64,000 nucleotides of DNA. Origin: Brevundimonas goettingensis (GTDB lineage: Bacteria; Pseudomonadota; Alphaproteobacteria; Caulobacterales; Caulobacteraceae). A program made the translations under genes and the position numbers. Every line of letters begins with the position of its first letter. Position 1 is the stretch's first letter. The notes beneath the pieces are model-generated. The model saw only the letters and a list, made by a program, of their open reading frames with translations. It had not been told where the DNA came from and ran no database searches. The stretch is from positions 3,271,001 through 3,335,000 of the forward strand of contig NZ_CP062222.1 in the NCBI RefSeq assembly GCF_017487405.1, read 5' to 3'. This document shows, one piece after another, positions 39,271 to 48,938 of this stretch.

Positions 39271-41424
39271 ATGTTCCGCTCCCTTCTCCTCGCCTCCTGC
39301 TGCGCATTCGCCGTCTCCGCCCCCGCTTTCGCCCAGACGTCGCAGGACACGACCGAGCTGGAAGAGGTCATCGTCACGGGTTCGCAGGTCACCCTGACCG
39401 CCCCCTATGCCGGGGGCCAGGTGGCGCGGGGGAGCCGGGTCGGCCTGTTCGGGTCGCTGGGCGTGATGGACACCCCCTTCGCAACGACCAGCTACACCGA
39501 GGAGCTGTCGCGCAACCAGCAGACCCGCAGCGTCGGCGACGTGCTGCAGAACGATCCGGCGGTGCGGGTGTCCAAGGGCTTCGGCAATTTTCAGGAGCTG
39601 TATGTGATCCGGGGCTTCCCGGTCTATTCGGACGACATGACCTATAACGGTCTCTACGGCATCCTGCCGCGCCAGTTCGTGGCGTCGGAGTTCCTGGAGC
39701 GGGTCGAGGTCTTCCACGGGGCGACCGCCTTCCTGAACGGCGCGGCCCCCGGCGGATCGGGTGTCGGCGGCGCCTTCAACCTGACGCCCAAGCGGGCGGG
39801 CAATGAGCCTCTGACGCGCGTGACCGCCGGGATCGAAAGCGGCGGCGAGATCTATCTGGCCGGCGATGTCGCCCGCCGCTTCGGCGTCGATCAGGAATAC
39901 GGCGCCCGTCTGAACCTGGTGCGTCGCGACGGCGAGAGCACGGTGGACGGCGAGGACCGCCAGCTGACCGCCATCGGCCTGGGTCTGGACCGCCGCGGCG
40001 AGCGCGCCCGCTTCTCGGCCGATGTCGGCTATCAGGACCACCATATCGACGCCCCGCGTCCGACCGTGACGCCGTCGGGCGCCGTTCCGGCCGCGCCCTC
40101 GGCCGACGTCAACTACGCCCAGCCCTGGACCTATACCGACGAGCAGCAGGTGTTCGGCGCGGCGCGCGGCGAGTTCGACGTAACCGACAGCGTCACCGCC
40201 TGGGCGGCCTTCGGCGGCCGTCAGGGCAAGGAGGCCAATGTCCTGGCCAACCCGAACGTCGACGCCGGCGGCAATCTGACCGCCTATCGGTTCGACAATA
40301 CGCGTGAAGACACCGTCTGGTCGGGGGACGTCGGCCTGCGCGCCGATCTGACCACCGGTTCCGTCGGGCACCGGATCGTGGCCTCGGCCTCGCAGGTGCA
40401 GTCGAAGTCGAAGAACGCCTATGCCTTCTCCAGCTTCGCGGGCTTCCCGGCCGGGACCCTGTCCAACCCGGTCGCCGCAACCCAGCCGGCCGCCAACTTC
40501 TTCATCGGCGGCGACCTCGACAGCCCGCTGGTGACCGAGCGGGTCGACAACTCCAGCCTGGCCATCGCCGACATGCTGTCCTTCCTGGACGGCAGGCTGC
40601 TGGTCACGGCGGGCGTGCGCTACCAGAACATCAAGACCCGCACCTATGACTACAACACCGGCGCGCTCGGCTCGTCCTATGACGGCGATGCCGTGACCCC
40701 GGCCTTCGCCGTGGTGTTCAAGCCCATCGACCGGGTCTCCCTCTACGCCAACTATGCCGAAGCCCTGATCCCCGGGAAGATCGCCCCGGCCGTGGTCAAT
40801 GGCCTCAACGTGACCAACGCGGGCGAGGTGCTGGACCCGTTCGTCGGCGAACAGTTCGAGGTCGGCGCCAAATATGACGCCGGGACCTTCGGCGGTTCGA
40901 TCAGCCTGTTCCGCACGACGCTCCAGAGCGAGCTTTTCACCCAAACCAGCGCGACGGCGGGGACCTACTCCTCGGGCGGCGAGCAGGAGAACAGCGGCGT
41001 GGAACTGAGCGTCTATGGCGAGCCGATCGCGGGCCTGCGCCTGCTGGGCGGGATGAGCTGGCTGGACGCCGAGATCGCCTCGAGCGGCCGCACCCCGATC
41101 GGCGTGCCGGACTTCCAGGCCAATGCCAACATCGAATGGGACGTGCCCCAGGTCGCCGGCCTGACCCTGGAAGGCCGCGCCGTCTACACAGGCGAACAGG
41201 AGACCAACGCCACGACCAGCGTCCCGCTCGACGCCTGGACCCGCTTCGACGCCGGCGTTCGCTACGCCTTCGAGGCGGGCGGCCATCCGCTGACCGCCCG
41301 GGCCCGGGTCGAGAACATCGCCGACGAAGACCAGTGGGTCGCCGTCGGGGGCTATCCGGGCGCCAACTATCTGACGCTGGGCGCGCCGCGCACCCTGCGG
41401 GTCTCGATCTCGGCGGACTTCTGA
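39271..41424 (+). CDS. TonB-dependent siderophore receptor
   Basis: 717 residues from ATG 39271. The signal peptide ends at APAFAQ; the TonB box is in LEEVIVTGSQ. The plug has RSVGDVLQNDPAVRV, YVIRGFPV, RVEVFHGATAFLNGAAPGG and GGAFNLTPKRA, the wording of the ferric-siderophore group (FhuA/FecA-like, TIGR01783 type). The barrel ends in LRVSISADF with the terminal Phe for BAM recognition. The PepSY protein gene follows 5 nt downstream, a common pairing for ferric siderophore reduction. A Fur-like box precedes it. Confidence 0.94.
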   Translation: MFRSLLLASCCAFAVSAPAFAQTSQDTTELEEVIVTGSQVTLTAPYAGGQVARGSRVGLFGSLGVMDTPFATTSYTEELSRNQQTRSVGDVLQNDPAVRVSKGFGNFQELYVIRGFPVYSDDMTYNGLYGILPRQFVASEFLERVEVFHGATAFLNGAAPGGSGVGGAFNLTPKRAGNEPLTRVTAGIESGGEIYLAGDVARRFGVDQEYGARLNLVRRDGESTVDGEDRQLTAIGLGLDRRGERARFSADVGYQDHHIDAPRPTVTPSGAVPAAPSADVNYAQPWTYTDEQQVFGAARGEFDVTDSVTAWAAFGGRQGKEANVLANPNVDAGGNLTAYRFDNTREDTVWSGDVGLRADLTTGSVGHRIVASASQVQSKSKNAYAFSSFAGFPAGTLSNPVAATQPAANFFIGGDLDSPLVTERVDNSSLAIADMLSFLDGRLLVTAGVRYQNIKTRTYDYNTGALGSSYDGDAVTPAFAVVFKPIDRVSLYANYAEALIPGKIAPAVVNGLNVTNAGEVLDPFVGEQFEVGAKYDAGTFGGSISLFRTTLQSELFTQTSATAGTYSSGGEQENSGVELSVYGEPIAGLRLLGGMSWLDAEIASSGRTPIGVPDFQANANIEWDVPQVAGLTLEGRAVYTGEQETNATTSVPLDAWTRFDAGVRYAFEAGGHPLTARARVENIADEDQWVAVGGYPGANYLTLGAPRTLRVSISADF

Positions 41425-41429
41425 GGCGG

Positions 41430-42530
41430 ATGACGCCCGGCACGATCCGCGCCTGGTCTTGGGTTCACAAATGGTCGAGCCTGGTCTCGACCGCCTTTCT
41501 GCTGATGCTGTGCCTGACCGGCCTGCCGCTGGTCTTCACCCATGAGCTGAACCATCTGCTGCTCGACCAGAGCTGGCAGGCGGCCGAGCCCAATGCGCCG
41601 AAGAAGAGCCTCGACGAGATTCTGGCCACGGCCCTGGCGCGCGAGCCGGGCGACGTGCCCGCCTTCATGAGCTTCGACGAGGACCGGCCGGTGGTGAACG
41701 TCACCAGCCGGCCGGAAGGCGGTCCCGCGACCGCATTCCACTTCCAGCCGATCGACCAGACGACGGGCGAGGCGGCCCCGCCGGTCGCTGGCCATCCGCT
41801 GCTGGAGTTCCTGCTGCAGCTGCATACGGACATGTTCCTGGGCCTGCCCGGGATGCTGTTCCTGGGGGCCATGGGGCTGCTGCTGGTCGTTGCGATCGTC
41901 TCGGGCGTGGTCCTCTATGCCCCCTTCATGCGGCGGCTGCCGTTCGGGACGCTGCGGCTGGAGAAGGCGGCGCGGACGCGCTGGCTGGACTGGCACAATC
42001 TTCTGGGCGTCGTGACCGTGGCCTGGGTGACGGTCGTGGGGCTGACCGGCGTGGTCAATACGCTCGCGACACCGATCCTGACCGTCTGGAAGAATACGGC
42101 GCTCAAGGAACTGACGGCGGAATATGCGGCCCCGGTCGCGACCGGTGAGCGGGCCTCGCTGGATCAGGCGGTGGCGCGGGCGAAACAGGCCCTGCCGGGC
42201 AAGACGCTGCAGTTCGTGGCCTTTCCCGGCACCGACTATTCGACGGATCACCACTATGCCGTCTTCTTCCACGGCGACACGCCGCTGACGGCCCATCTGA
42301 CCACGCCCGCCCTGATCGACGTCAGGACCGGAGAGCTGGCGGCCGTGGCCCCGACGCCCTGGTATGTGAAGGCGCTGAGCCTGTCGCAGCCGCTGCATTT
42401 CGGCGACTACGGCGGGCTGGGGTTGAAGATCGTCTGGGGTCTGCTGGACCTGGCGACCATCGTCATCCTCGGCTCCGGCCTCTACCTCTGGCTGGCCAGG
42501 AAGAAGCGCAAGCCGGGAGGCGCGGCGTGA
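41430..42530 (+). CDS. PepSY-associated membrane protein (PiuB-like, siderophore-iron reductase family)
   Basis: 366 residues from ATG 41430. Four membrane helices (near 15-35, 145-170, 195-215, 335-355) enclose two PepSY-type periplasmic regions. Conserved histidines occur in WVHKWSSL, LQLHTDMFLG, DWHNLLG and QPLHFGDYGG, a pattern that can bind haem and suggests transmembrane electron transfer to ferric siderophores. It lies immediately downstream of the receptor gene and overlaps the next small gene. Confidence 0.9.
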   Translation: MTPGTIRAWSWVHKWSSLVSTAFLLMLCLTGLPLVFTHELNHLLLDQSWQAAEPNAPKKSLDEILATALAREPGDVPAFMSFDEDRPVVNVTSRPEGGPATAFHFQPIDQTTGEAAPPVAGHPLLEFLLQLHTDMFLGLPGMLFLGAMGLLLVVAIVSGVVLYAPFMRRLPFGTLRLEKAARTRWLDWHNLLGVVTVAWVTVVGLTGVVNTLATPILTVWKNTALKELTAEYAAPVATGERASLDQAVARAKQALPGKTLQFVAFPGTDYSTDHHYAVFFHGDTPLTAHLTTPALIDVRTGELAAVAPTPWYVKALSLSQPLHFGDYGGLGLKIVWGLLDLATIVILGSGLYLWLARKKRKPGGAA

Positions 42531-42721
42531 AGGGCGGCCCAAAACGAGCGGGGGACCTCGGCCTGTGGGTCGTATTCGGCGTTCCGCTGATCCTCGGCGT
42601 CCTGGCCCTGATCGGGCTGGTGGGGGCGCTGCTGGAGAACGGCCTGTGGGACGGACTGGGCGCGGCCCTGCTGGCGACCTCGGCGGTCTGCGTCATCTGG
42701 GCCCGCTTCAGGCGGCGATAA
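42527..42721 (+). CDS. Small two-helix membrane protein coupled to the PepSY gene
   Basis: 64 residues from a GTG at 42527 that overlaps the PepSY stop (GTGA). Two hydrophobic helices (about 12-34 and 42-57) end in a basic RFRRR, placing the C-terminus inside. The overlap suggests translational coupling and a role as a partner of the PepSY protein. No family was recognised. Confidence 0.7.
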   Translation: MKGGPKRAGDLGLWVVFGVPLILGVLALIGLVGALLENGLWDGLGAALLATSAVCVIWARFRRR

Positions 42722-42724
42722 ACC

Positions 42725-43054
42725 CTAGTGGGCGGCCGTCGCCGAGCGGGGCACGGAGAAGATGATCACCCCCTCGAACTCGCCGACGCGGCGGCCGACC
42801 GAGGTCACGCGCGGATCGCGCACGGATTCGCGCGGGCAGGCCAGAAGGTCGGCGCTGTCGTCGAACAGTTCGGAGGTCTTGTAGGTCTCGCCCAGCAGCC
42901 AGCAGGGGCCGCCCGGCTGCGGATAGCCGCGCTCGACCACCTTCAGCCGGTCGGACAGGTCGCCGTAGGCCCGCGGCAGCGTCGTTACCGCCGGCGCGCA
43001 GGCGGACAGCAGGGCGGCGAGACCGAGGGTTCCGGCGGCGAAAAGGCGGCGCAT
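42725..43054 (-). CDS. Putative lipoprotein
   Basis: 109 residues from ATG 43054; an in-frame start at 43234 would add 60 residues of no known pattern. The signal peptide has a lipobox LLSAC (Cys 19), so it is probably lipid-anchored. Two more cysteines (GGPCWLL, LLACPRE) could form a disulfide. The end EFEGVIIFSVPRSATA is strand-like. The function is unknown. It is convergent with the small membrane protein gene. Confidence 0.72.
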   Translation of the reverse strand: MRRLFAAGTLGLAALLSACAPAVTTLPRAYGDLSDRLKVVERGYPQPGGPCWLLGETYKTSELFDDSADLLACPRESVRDPRVTSVGRRVGEFEGVIIFSVPRSATAAH

Positions 43055-43232
43055 GGGGGTCTCCGGGAGCAGTGAAGCTGACGGTCCCACCCTGCCGGAC
43101 CCAAGGTTGTTCGTCGAGTGACGAATGGGCGACGGGAGGGGCAAATCGACCCGGGTCCGCGCGCGACGGGGCGTGGGGCAACGCTTCCGGCCCTGCGACG
43201 TTCGACTCCGCGGTTCACAACGGGAGACGACC

Positions 43233-44090
43233 ATGGCGACGCGACCGACCTGGCACGGCCATCTGAAGCTGTCGCTGGTGACCTGTCCGGTGGGTCTCTA
43301 CACGGCGACGGCGTCCAACGCCCATGTCAGCTTCAACCTGATCAATCCGGAGACCAACAATCGCATCCGGATGGTGCCGACGGATCCCGACACCGGACCG
43401 GTCGAGCGCGCCGATCTGGTCAAGGGCTATGAGGTGTCCAAGGACGAGTACGTCCTGTTCGACGACGCCGACTTCGACAAGGTCAAGCTGGAGACCACCC
43501 ATACGATCTCGATCGACAGCTTCGTCGACGAAGCCGATATCGACCGTCTGTACTGGGACGATCCCTTCTTCGTCGTGCCCGAGAAGGGCGTCGGGGCCGA
43601 GGCCTTCGCCGTGATCCGCGACGCCATGAAGGCGGCGGGCAAGGTGGCCATCGGCAGTCTGGTCCTGCGCGGCCGAGAGCGTCAGCTGGCGCTGGAGGTG
43701 CGGGGCAAGGGCCTGATCGCCTACAGCCTGCGCGCCCATGACGAGGTCCGCGACGCCGACGACTATTTCGACGATATCCCGGCGGTGAAGCCCGACAAGG
43801 ATATGGTCGACATCGCCACCCGGATCATCGCCCAGAAGGAGGCCGCCTTCGATCCGACCACCTTCAAGGACCGCTATGACGATGCGCTCCGCGACATGAT
43901 CAAGGCCAAGCAGAAGGGCGGCAAGGGTCTGGTCGAGGTCGAACAGCCGGACGACACCAATGTCGTGGACCTGATGGCGGCGCTGAGGAACAGTCTGAAG
44001 GGGTCGGCGTCGGGTAAGGCGCCCGCTAAGACGGCGGCGCCGAAGAAGGCTCCGGCGAAGAAGCCGGCCGCGAAGAAGAAGGCGGCGTGA
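43233..44090 (+). CDS. ku: Non-homologous end-joining protein Ku
   Basis: 285 residues from ATG 43233, with a GGGAGA site. The bacterial Ku core (MATRPTWHGHLKLSLVTCPVG; RLYWDDPFFVVPEKG) is followed by a Lys/Ala/Pro-rich tail after residue 250 (APKKAPAKK), which in other species aids DNA threading and LigD recruitment. It forms a ring homodimer on DNA ends. It is convergent with ligD, separated by a small palindromic repeat. Confidence 0.96.
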   Translation: MATRPTWHGHLKLSLVTCPVGLYTATASNAHVSFNLINPETNNRIRMVPTDPDTGPVERADLVKGYEVSKDEYVLFDDADFDKVKLETTHTISIDSFVDEADIDRLYWDDPFFVVPEKGVGAEAFAVIRDAMKAAGKVAIGSLVLRGRERQLALEVRGKGLIAYSLRAHDEVRDADDYFDDIPAVKPDKDMVDIATRIIAQKEAAFDPTTFKDRYDDALRDMIKAKQKGGKGLVEVEQPDDTNVVDLMAALRNSLKGSASGKAPAKTAAPKKAPAKKPAAKKKAA

Positions 44091-44102
44091 GTTTAACCGC
44101 TG

Positions 44103-44124
44103 GGTCCCCGCCTGCGCGGGGATG
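44103..44124. repeat. REP-like palindrome between ku and ligD
   Basis: TCCCCGC (44105-44111) pairs with GCGGGGA (44116-44122). The surrounding words GGGTCCCCGCCTGCGCGGGG and GATGA are a common alphaproteobacterial intergenic repeat. It lies in the 44-bp gap between the convergent stops. Confidence 0.5.
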
Positions 44125-44134
44125 AGCGGGATCG

Positions 44135-46681
44135 TTAGAGGCCCATCTTTTTGAGCGCCGGTTGCAGGCTGACCGCGCCGTCGCGGAAGTCCTTCCACGG
44201 ATCGGCCTTCTTCAACAGGGCCGGGGCGGTGCGGATATTGAAGGCCTTCGGATCCAGCCCGGCCTTCACCTGACCCCAGTTCAGGGGGAAGGCGATGCCG
44301 GCGCCCGGGCGGGCGCGGGGCGACCAGGGGGCTACCGCCGTCGCCATCCGGCCGTTCCTCAGATAGTCGAGGAAGATCTTCCCGCCCCGCGCCTTCTTGG
44401 CGAGGGTGGTGGTGAAGCGGTCGGGCGCCTCGACGCGCATGGCCTCGGAGACCGCCTTGGCGAAGGCCTTGTTCTGCTCCCAGGTCACAGCCGAGCGGGC
44501 GTCAGACTTGATTGGAACGACGACGTGAAGCCCCTTGCCGCCGGTCGTCTTGACGAAGGGGTTGAGACCGAGGGTTTCGAGTTTCGCCTTCACTACCTTA
44601 GCCGCCGAAATCACGTCGGCGAAGTCCAGCCCGACATCCGGATCGAGGTCGAAGGTGATCTGTTCCGGCGTCTCCGGATCGCCGGGCGCGCAGCCCCAGG
44701 GATGCAGCTCCAGCCCGCCCGACTGGCCGATGGCGACCAGACCGCCGACGTCGACGACGGCGACATAGGGCTTGCGCTCATGCACGTCGATCAGCTTCAG
44801 CCGCGGGTTGGAGCCGGGCATGGCGTGGCGCTGGAAGAATTGCTCGCCCTCGATCCCCTCGGGCGCGCGGATGATCGAGGTCGGCCGATCGGCGACATGG
44901 GGCAGCAAACGCTCGGCGACGGTCTCATAGTAGGCGACGAGATCGGCCTTGGTGATCGGATCGGCGCCGTCATGGGCGGGCCACAGCACCTTGTCGGGGT
45001 GGGAGATGGTGATCCCGGCGACGACCAGCTTGCCGGGTTTGGCGGCGGCGGGCTTCGGGCTGGTCTTCACCGGGGTCTGGGGCGCCGTGTCGACCTCTGG
45101 CGCGGTCTTGTCGTCGCGCAGGCCCTTGAAGGCGGCCTGCCGGAGGGAGCCGCTGTCGGTGTATCCGCCGTGTTCGATCTCGGCGACGAGGACGGGCTTG
45201 AGCCAGTGGATGGTCTCGCCGCCGGTCTTCCTCGGGGTCGCGCCCGCGAAGGGGCTGCGGTCGGCGGCGGCCTTTTTCAGGGCGGGCAGAAGCGTCTTCA
45301 GCAAGGGCTCGCCATAGCCCGTGCCGACCCGGCCGAGGGGGCGCAGACCTTTCTTGCCGTCATGGACGCCGACGATCAGGGAGCGGAAGCGGTCGCCTTC
45401 GGACGTCCAGCCGCCGATGACCACCTCGTCCCGGCCCCGGCATTTCGACTTGACCCAACTGTTGGAGCGCCCCGCGGAATAGGGGGCGTCCAGGCGTTTG
45501 GAGATGACGCCTTCGAGGTCCATCCGGCAGGCGCTTTCCAGCACCGCCTTGCCGCTGGAGGCGAAGTGATCGACGAAGCGGATCCGCTTCGCCGCCGCCT
45601 TGGGCAGCCGGTCGAGCACCGCCTGCAGCCGCGCCTTGCGGTGCGACAGGGGCAGGGTCCGCAGATCCTCGCCGCCCTCGAACAGAAGGTCGAAGGCGAA
45701 ATAGATCAGGCCGCCGGTGTCGCCGTCCGAGATGGCCGCCTGCAGCGCCGAGAAGTCGGGGCTGGCGTCCTCCGTCAGGGCGCAGAGCTCGCCGTCGATC
45801 ACGGCGTCGGGCCATTTCGCGGCGTCGGCGGCCAGTTCGGGGAAGCGGTCGGTCCAGTCCAGCCCCTTGCGCGTCCGGATCGTCGCCCGCCCGCCGCCGG
45901 TCGCGACCTGCAGCCGATAGCCGTCGAACTTGATCTCATGCGCCCAGCCGGCGGCCGAGGGCGGATAGTCGGCGATCTTGCACAGCTGGATGGGGACGAA
46001 GGCGTGCGGCCGGGTCGCGTGCGAGGCCTGGGCCGTCGTCGCCTTCGGTTTCGGCGGCGCCTTGCGGCCGGTGGGTTTCGACGATGTCCATTGCGTCTTG
46101 CCCTCGGCGATCTCGGCCATCGTCCGGCCGGTCGTGACCGAGGCGTCGATCTCCATATTGGCGTCGCCCTCCCCGTCGACCGTGTATTCGTCGATCTCCT
46201 TGATCAGCAGCCAGTTGTTCCGTTTGGACGGTTTGCCGCGATCGGACCGAAGCCGGATCAGGGCCCATTTGCCCTTCAGCCGCTCGCCGTCGAGGATCAT
46301 CTTGATCTGGCCGCGCTTGAAGGCGGCCTCGAGGTCCGGCTCCTGCGGCGCCCAGGTTCCGGTGTCCCACATCTGCACCGTGCCCGCGCCATAGTTGCCG
46401 CCGGGAATGGTCCCCTCGAACGATCCATAGTCGAGCGGATGATCCTCGACCTCGACGGCGAGGCGTTTGACGGTGTGATCCCGCGACGGCGCCTTGGTCA
46501 CCGCCCAGGACTTGAGCACCCCGTCCGCCTCGATGCGGAAATCATAGTGCAGCCGCGTCGCGGCGTGGCGCTGGATCAGATAACGGCCGCCGGTCTGGCC
46601 GCCCTTGCCCTTCTTCCCCGCCGGCTCCGGCGTCGCCGCGAAGTCCCGCTTCGCCTTATAGGTCTTCAGTTCGCCCAGCAT
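44135..46681 (-). CDS. ligD: Multifunctional ATP-dependent DNA ligase D
   Basis: 848 residues from ATG 46681 (a GTG lies one codon before). The domain order is PE (3'-phosphoesterase; RYLIQRHAATRLHYDFRIE near 35-55), LIG (nucleophile Lys in HEIKFDGYRLQ near 240; MDLEGVISKR; FDLLFEGGEDL) and POL (archaeo-eukaryotic primase-like, from about 560, catalytic DLDPD). This is the Pseudomonas-type order, not the mycobacterial POL-PE-LIG. With Ku it processes and seals double-strand breaks. Confidence 0.96.
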   Translation of the reverse strand: MLGELKTYKAKRDFAATPEPAGKKGKGGQTGGRYLIQRHAATRLHYDFRIEADGVLKSWAVTKAPSRDHTVKRLAVEVEDHPLDYGSFEGTIPGGNYGAGTVQMWDTGTWAPQEPDLEAAFKRGQIKMILDGERLKGKWALIRLRSDRGKPSKRNNWLLIKEIDEYTVDGEGDANMEIDASVTTGRTMAEIAEGKTQWTSSKPTGRKAPPKPKATTAQASHATRPHAFVPIQLCKIADYPPSAAGWAHEIKFDGYRLQVATGGGRATIRTRKGLDWTDRFPELAADAAKWPDAVIDGELCALTEDASPDFSALQAAISDGDTGGLIYFAFDLLFEGGEDLRTLPLSHRKARLQAVLDRLPKAAAKRIRFVDHFASSGKAVLESACRMDLEGVISKRLDAPYSAGRSNSWVKSKCRGRDEVVIGGWTSEGDRFRSLIVGVHDGKKGLRPLGRVGTGYGEPLLKTLLPALKKAAADRSPFAGATPRKTGGETIHWLKPVLVAEIEHGGYTDSGSLRQAAFKGLRDDKTAPEVDTAPQTPVKTSPKPAAAKPGKLVVAGITISHPDKVLWPAHDGADPITKADLVAYYETVAERLLPHVADRPTSIIRAPEGIEGEQFFQRHAMPGSNPRLKLIDVHERKPYVAVVDVGGLVAIGQSGGLELHPWGCAPGDPETPEQITFDLDPDVGLDFADVISAAKVVKAKLETLGLNPFVKTTGGKGLHVVVPIKSDARSAVTWEQNKAFAKAVSEAMRVEAPDRFTTTLAKKARGGKIFLDYLRNGRMATAVAPWSPRARPGAGIAFPLNWGQVKAGLDPKAFNIRTAPALLKKADPWKDFRDGAVSLQPALKKMGL

Positions 46682-46791
46682 CACGGTCTCCTCGGCGACG
46701 GCAACGTTTGAACGCGGGATTGGATCAGGGTGCGCGACCTTCTCCCCCTGCGGGAAAAAGGAGGCCTGGCGTCCGCTCAGCCCCAGCCGGT

Positions 46792-47146
46792 TCAGCTTCT
46801 CCTGTGCAGGGTCGCCCGACGGACGCCCAGGGCGCGCGCGGCGGCCGAGACGTTTCCGTCGGCCCTCGCCAAAGCTCGCCGCACAAACCCGCGCTCGGCC
46901 TCGGCCAGCTCCTCGCCACCGCCGCCCGCATCAGGGGCTCGATCTCCTGCCGCGCCGTCTCCAGCTCCCGCGCCGTCAGCAGCTCGGGCGGCCGCCCGTC
47001 CTCGGGATCCAGGCCATAGAGGGTGATCGAGCGCCGCCATGACGCCGCCAGAGCCGAGCGCGCCGGCGCGGCCACATCGTCCAGCACCGACCGCACCGAT
47101 CGGGGTGGGCGGCGGCGTCGGTCAGGGCGTCGGAACTCTGGCCCAT
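46792..47146 (-). pseudogene. Collapsed sigma-54-activator (Fis-family) regulator gene
   Basis: Three reading frames together recall one gene. From ATG 47146: MGQSSDALTDAAAHPDR. After a frameshift near 47097-47100: VRSVLDDVAAPARSALAASW, then RRSITLYGLDPEDGRPPELL and ELETARQEIEPLM, the N-terminus of AcoR-like sigma-54 activators. After another shift near 46915-46930: EELAEAERGFVRRAL, then DGNVSAAARALGVRRATLH, their C-terminal Fis helix-turn-helix. The GAF and AAA+ domains (roughly 400 residues) are absent. The remnant shows a large internal deletion plus frameshifts. Confidence 0.65.
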
Positions 47147-47279
47147 CGATCTCCCTCCCGCCGAGGCCCTTCCAGAGCGGCCTTGGCTGTCGACCGTCAT
47201 TGGATACCCGGCAATCCCGGCTTGCAACTCCCCATCTTCGACGGACTTTTCAGGGCGGGACGTTTCAGCCCTGATACAA

Positions 47280-48938
47280 ATGACGACAGGACGGGCCATG
47301 CCTTCGCAATCCGACGTCAACGCCGCCATTGCCCTCACCCGCTTCGGCCTGGGCGCCCGACCCGGCGAGATTCAACGGTTGAACGACCCGCGCGGCTGGC
47401 TGGAAGGCCAGATCCAGCCCTCGGGCGCGGCCAACCCGACCGGCCAGTTCGACACCTCGGTCGAGCGGATGCAGGCCTTCCTCGACTATCAGCGCGACGC
47501 CCGGCAGGTCCGGCAGGCGCGTCAGGACATGCCGCCTGCAGCCGGCGCCCAACCGGCCACGGAGACGCCGGCCGAACCCCGCCGACCGGGACGCCGCGCC
47601 CAGCGGATGGCCGCCCCCGCCCAAGCCGCCCCACAGACCATGCCGATGGCGCCGCAAGCCATGGCGCCCGCAGCCTCCGACCCCGCCCAGGCCGCCTTCG
47701 ACGCGCGTCGCGACAGCCGCCGCGATCTGGTGCAGGACACGGCGCGGGAGTTTCTCGCCCGGGCCCAGCTGGGCGCCGCCACCGAGGCCGGCTTCGCCGA
47801 GCGCTGGGCCCTGTTCTGGGCCAATGGCTTCACCGTCTCGGCGACGAAATTCCAGTCGGCCGTCTTCATGGGCCAGTATGAGCGCGAGGCCATCCGCCCC
47901 CATGTCTTCGGCAAGTTCGAGGATCTGGCCGTCGCCGCCGAACAGCATCCGGCCATGCTGCTTTATCTCGATCAGGCCCAGTCGATCGGCCCCGACAGCC
48001 GCGCCGGCCAGCGCCGCAACGCCGGGCTGAACGAGAACCTGGCCCGCGAGATCATGGAGCTGCACACCGTCGGCGCCGACGGCGGCTACACCCAGGCCGA
48101 CGTCACCGAATTCGCCCGCGCCCTGACCGGCTGGTCGGTGCCCGCGCCCCGGGATCAGGGAATGGATCTGGTCCGCGCCAATGTCGCGGCGGGGGCGCAA
48201 GGCTTCGGCGGCGGCGGCGCCCGGCAACAGGCGCGTTATGCCCGCGGCGTTCAGGCGGCGGTGCGCGGCGAGCCCGGCCTGAACGGCTTCGTCTATCGCG
48301 CCATCGTCCACGAGCCTGGCGAACGCACCGTTCTGGGCAAGACCTACGCCCCCGGCGAGAAGGACCAGGGCGAAGCCATCCTGCGCGACCTCGCCAACAG
48401 CCCCCGGACCACCCGGCGGCTGGCCCGCAGGATCGCCGCCCATTTCGTCGCCGACGATCCGCCGCCCGCCCTCGTCGACAGGCTCGAACAGGCCTGGACC
48501 CGCTCGGGCGGCGACCTCGCCGTCGTGGCCCGTGCCCTGATCACCGCGCCCGAAAGCTGGGAGCCCCGCCCGGCCAAGATCAAGACGCCCTATGAGTTCA
48601 TCATCTCGGCCCACCGGGCTCTGGGCACGGCGCCGCAACGGATTCAACCGTTGCAGCAGGCTCTGGTTTCCATGGGGCAACCGGCCTTCGCGGCCCCCTC
48701 GCCCGAGGGCTGGCCCGACACCGCCGCCGACTGGGCCGGACCCGACGCCTTGGTCAAACGGCTCGACTGGTCCAAGGCCGCCGCCGACCTCGCTCAGGTC
48801 GCCGATCCCAACACCGTCGCGGCAAACGCCCTCGGCGCCCGCCTCGGCGAACGCACCCGCCTCGCCGTCGCCCGCGCCGAAAGCCGCCCCGAAGCCCTGA
48901 CCCTCTTTCTCATGTCGCCGGAGTTCCAACGCCGATGA
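47280..48938 (+). CDS. DUF1800 family protein
   Basis: 552 residues from ATG 47280 (alternative 47298). The start IALTRFGLGARPGEI and the body NENLAREIMELHTVG...YTQADVTEFARALTGW are the hallmarks of DUF1800. A Pro/Ala/Gln-rich insert occupies about residues 95-145. It has no clear signal peptide. It pairs with the DUF1501 gene, whose start overlaps its stop (ATGA), a conserved two-gene unit in many phyla with no proven function. The two products presumably form a complex. Confidence 0.92.
   Translation: MTTGRAMPSQSDVNAAIALTRFGLGARPGEIQRLNDPRGWLEGQIQPSGAANPTGQFDTSVERMQAFLDYQRDARQVRQARQDMPPAAGAQPATETPAEPRRPGRRAQRMAAPAQAAPQTMPMAPQAMAPAASDPAQAAFDARRDSRRDLVQDTAREFLARAQLGAATEAGFAERWALFWANGFTVSATKFQSAVFMGQYEREAIRPHVFGKFEDLAVAAEQHPAMLLYLDQAQSIGPDSRAGQRRNAGLNENLAREIMELHTVGADGGYTQADVTEFARALTGWSVPAPRDQGMDLVRANVAAGAQGFGGGGARQQARYARGVQAAVRGEPGLNGFVYRAIVHEPGERTVLGKTYAPGEKDQGEAILRDLANSPRTTRRLARRIAAHFVADDPPPALVDRLEQAWTRSGGDLAVVARALITAPESWEPRPAKIKTPYEFIISAHRALGTAPQRIQPLQQALVSMGQPAFAAPSPEGWPDTAADWAGPDALVKRLDWSKAAADLAQVADPNTVAANALGARLGERTRLAVARAESRPEALTLFLMSPEFQRR

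Noticed and set aside
44162..46711. 849-codon + strand frame across ligD
   Set aside because: It mirrors ligD almost exactly in length; the - strand product has complete PE, LIG and POL motifs.
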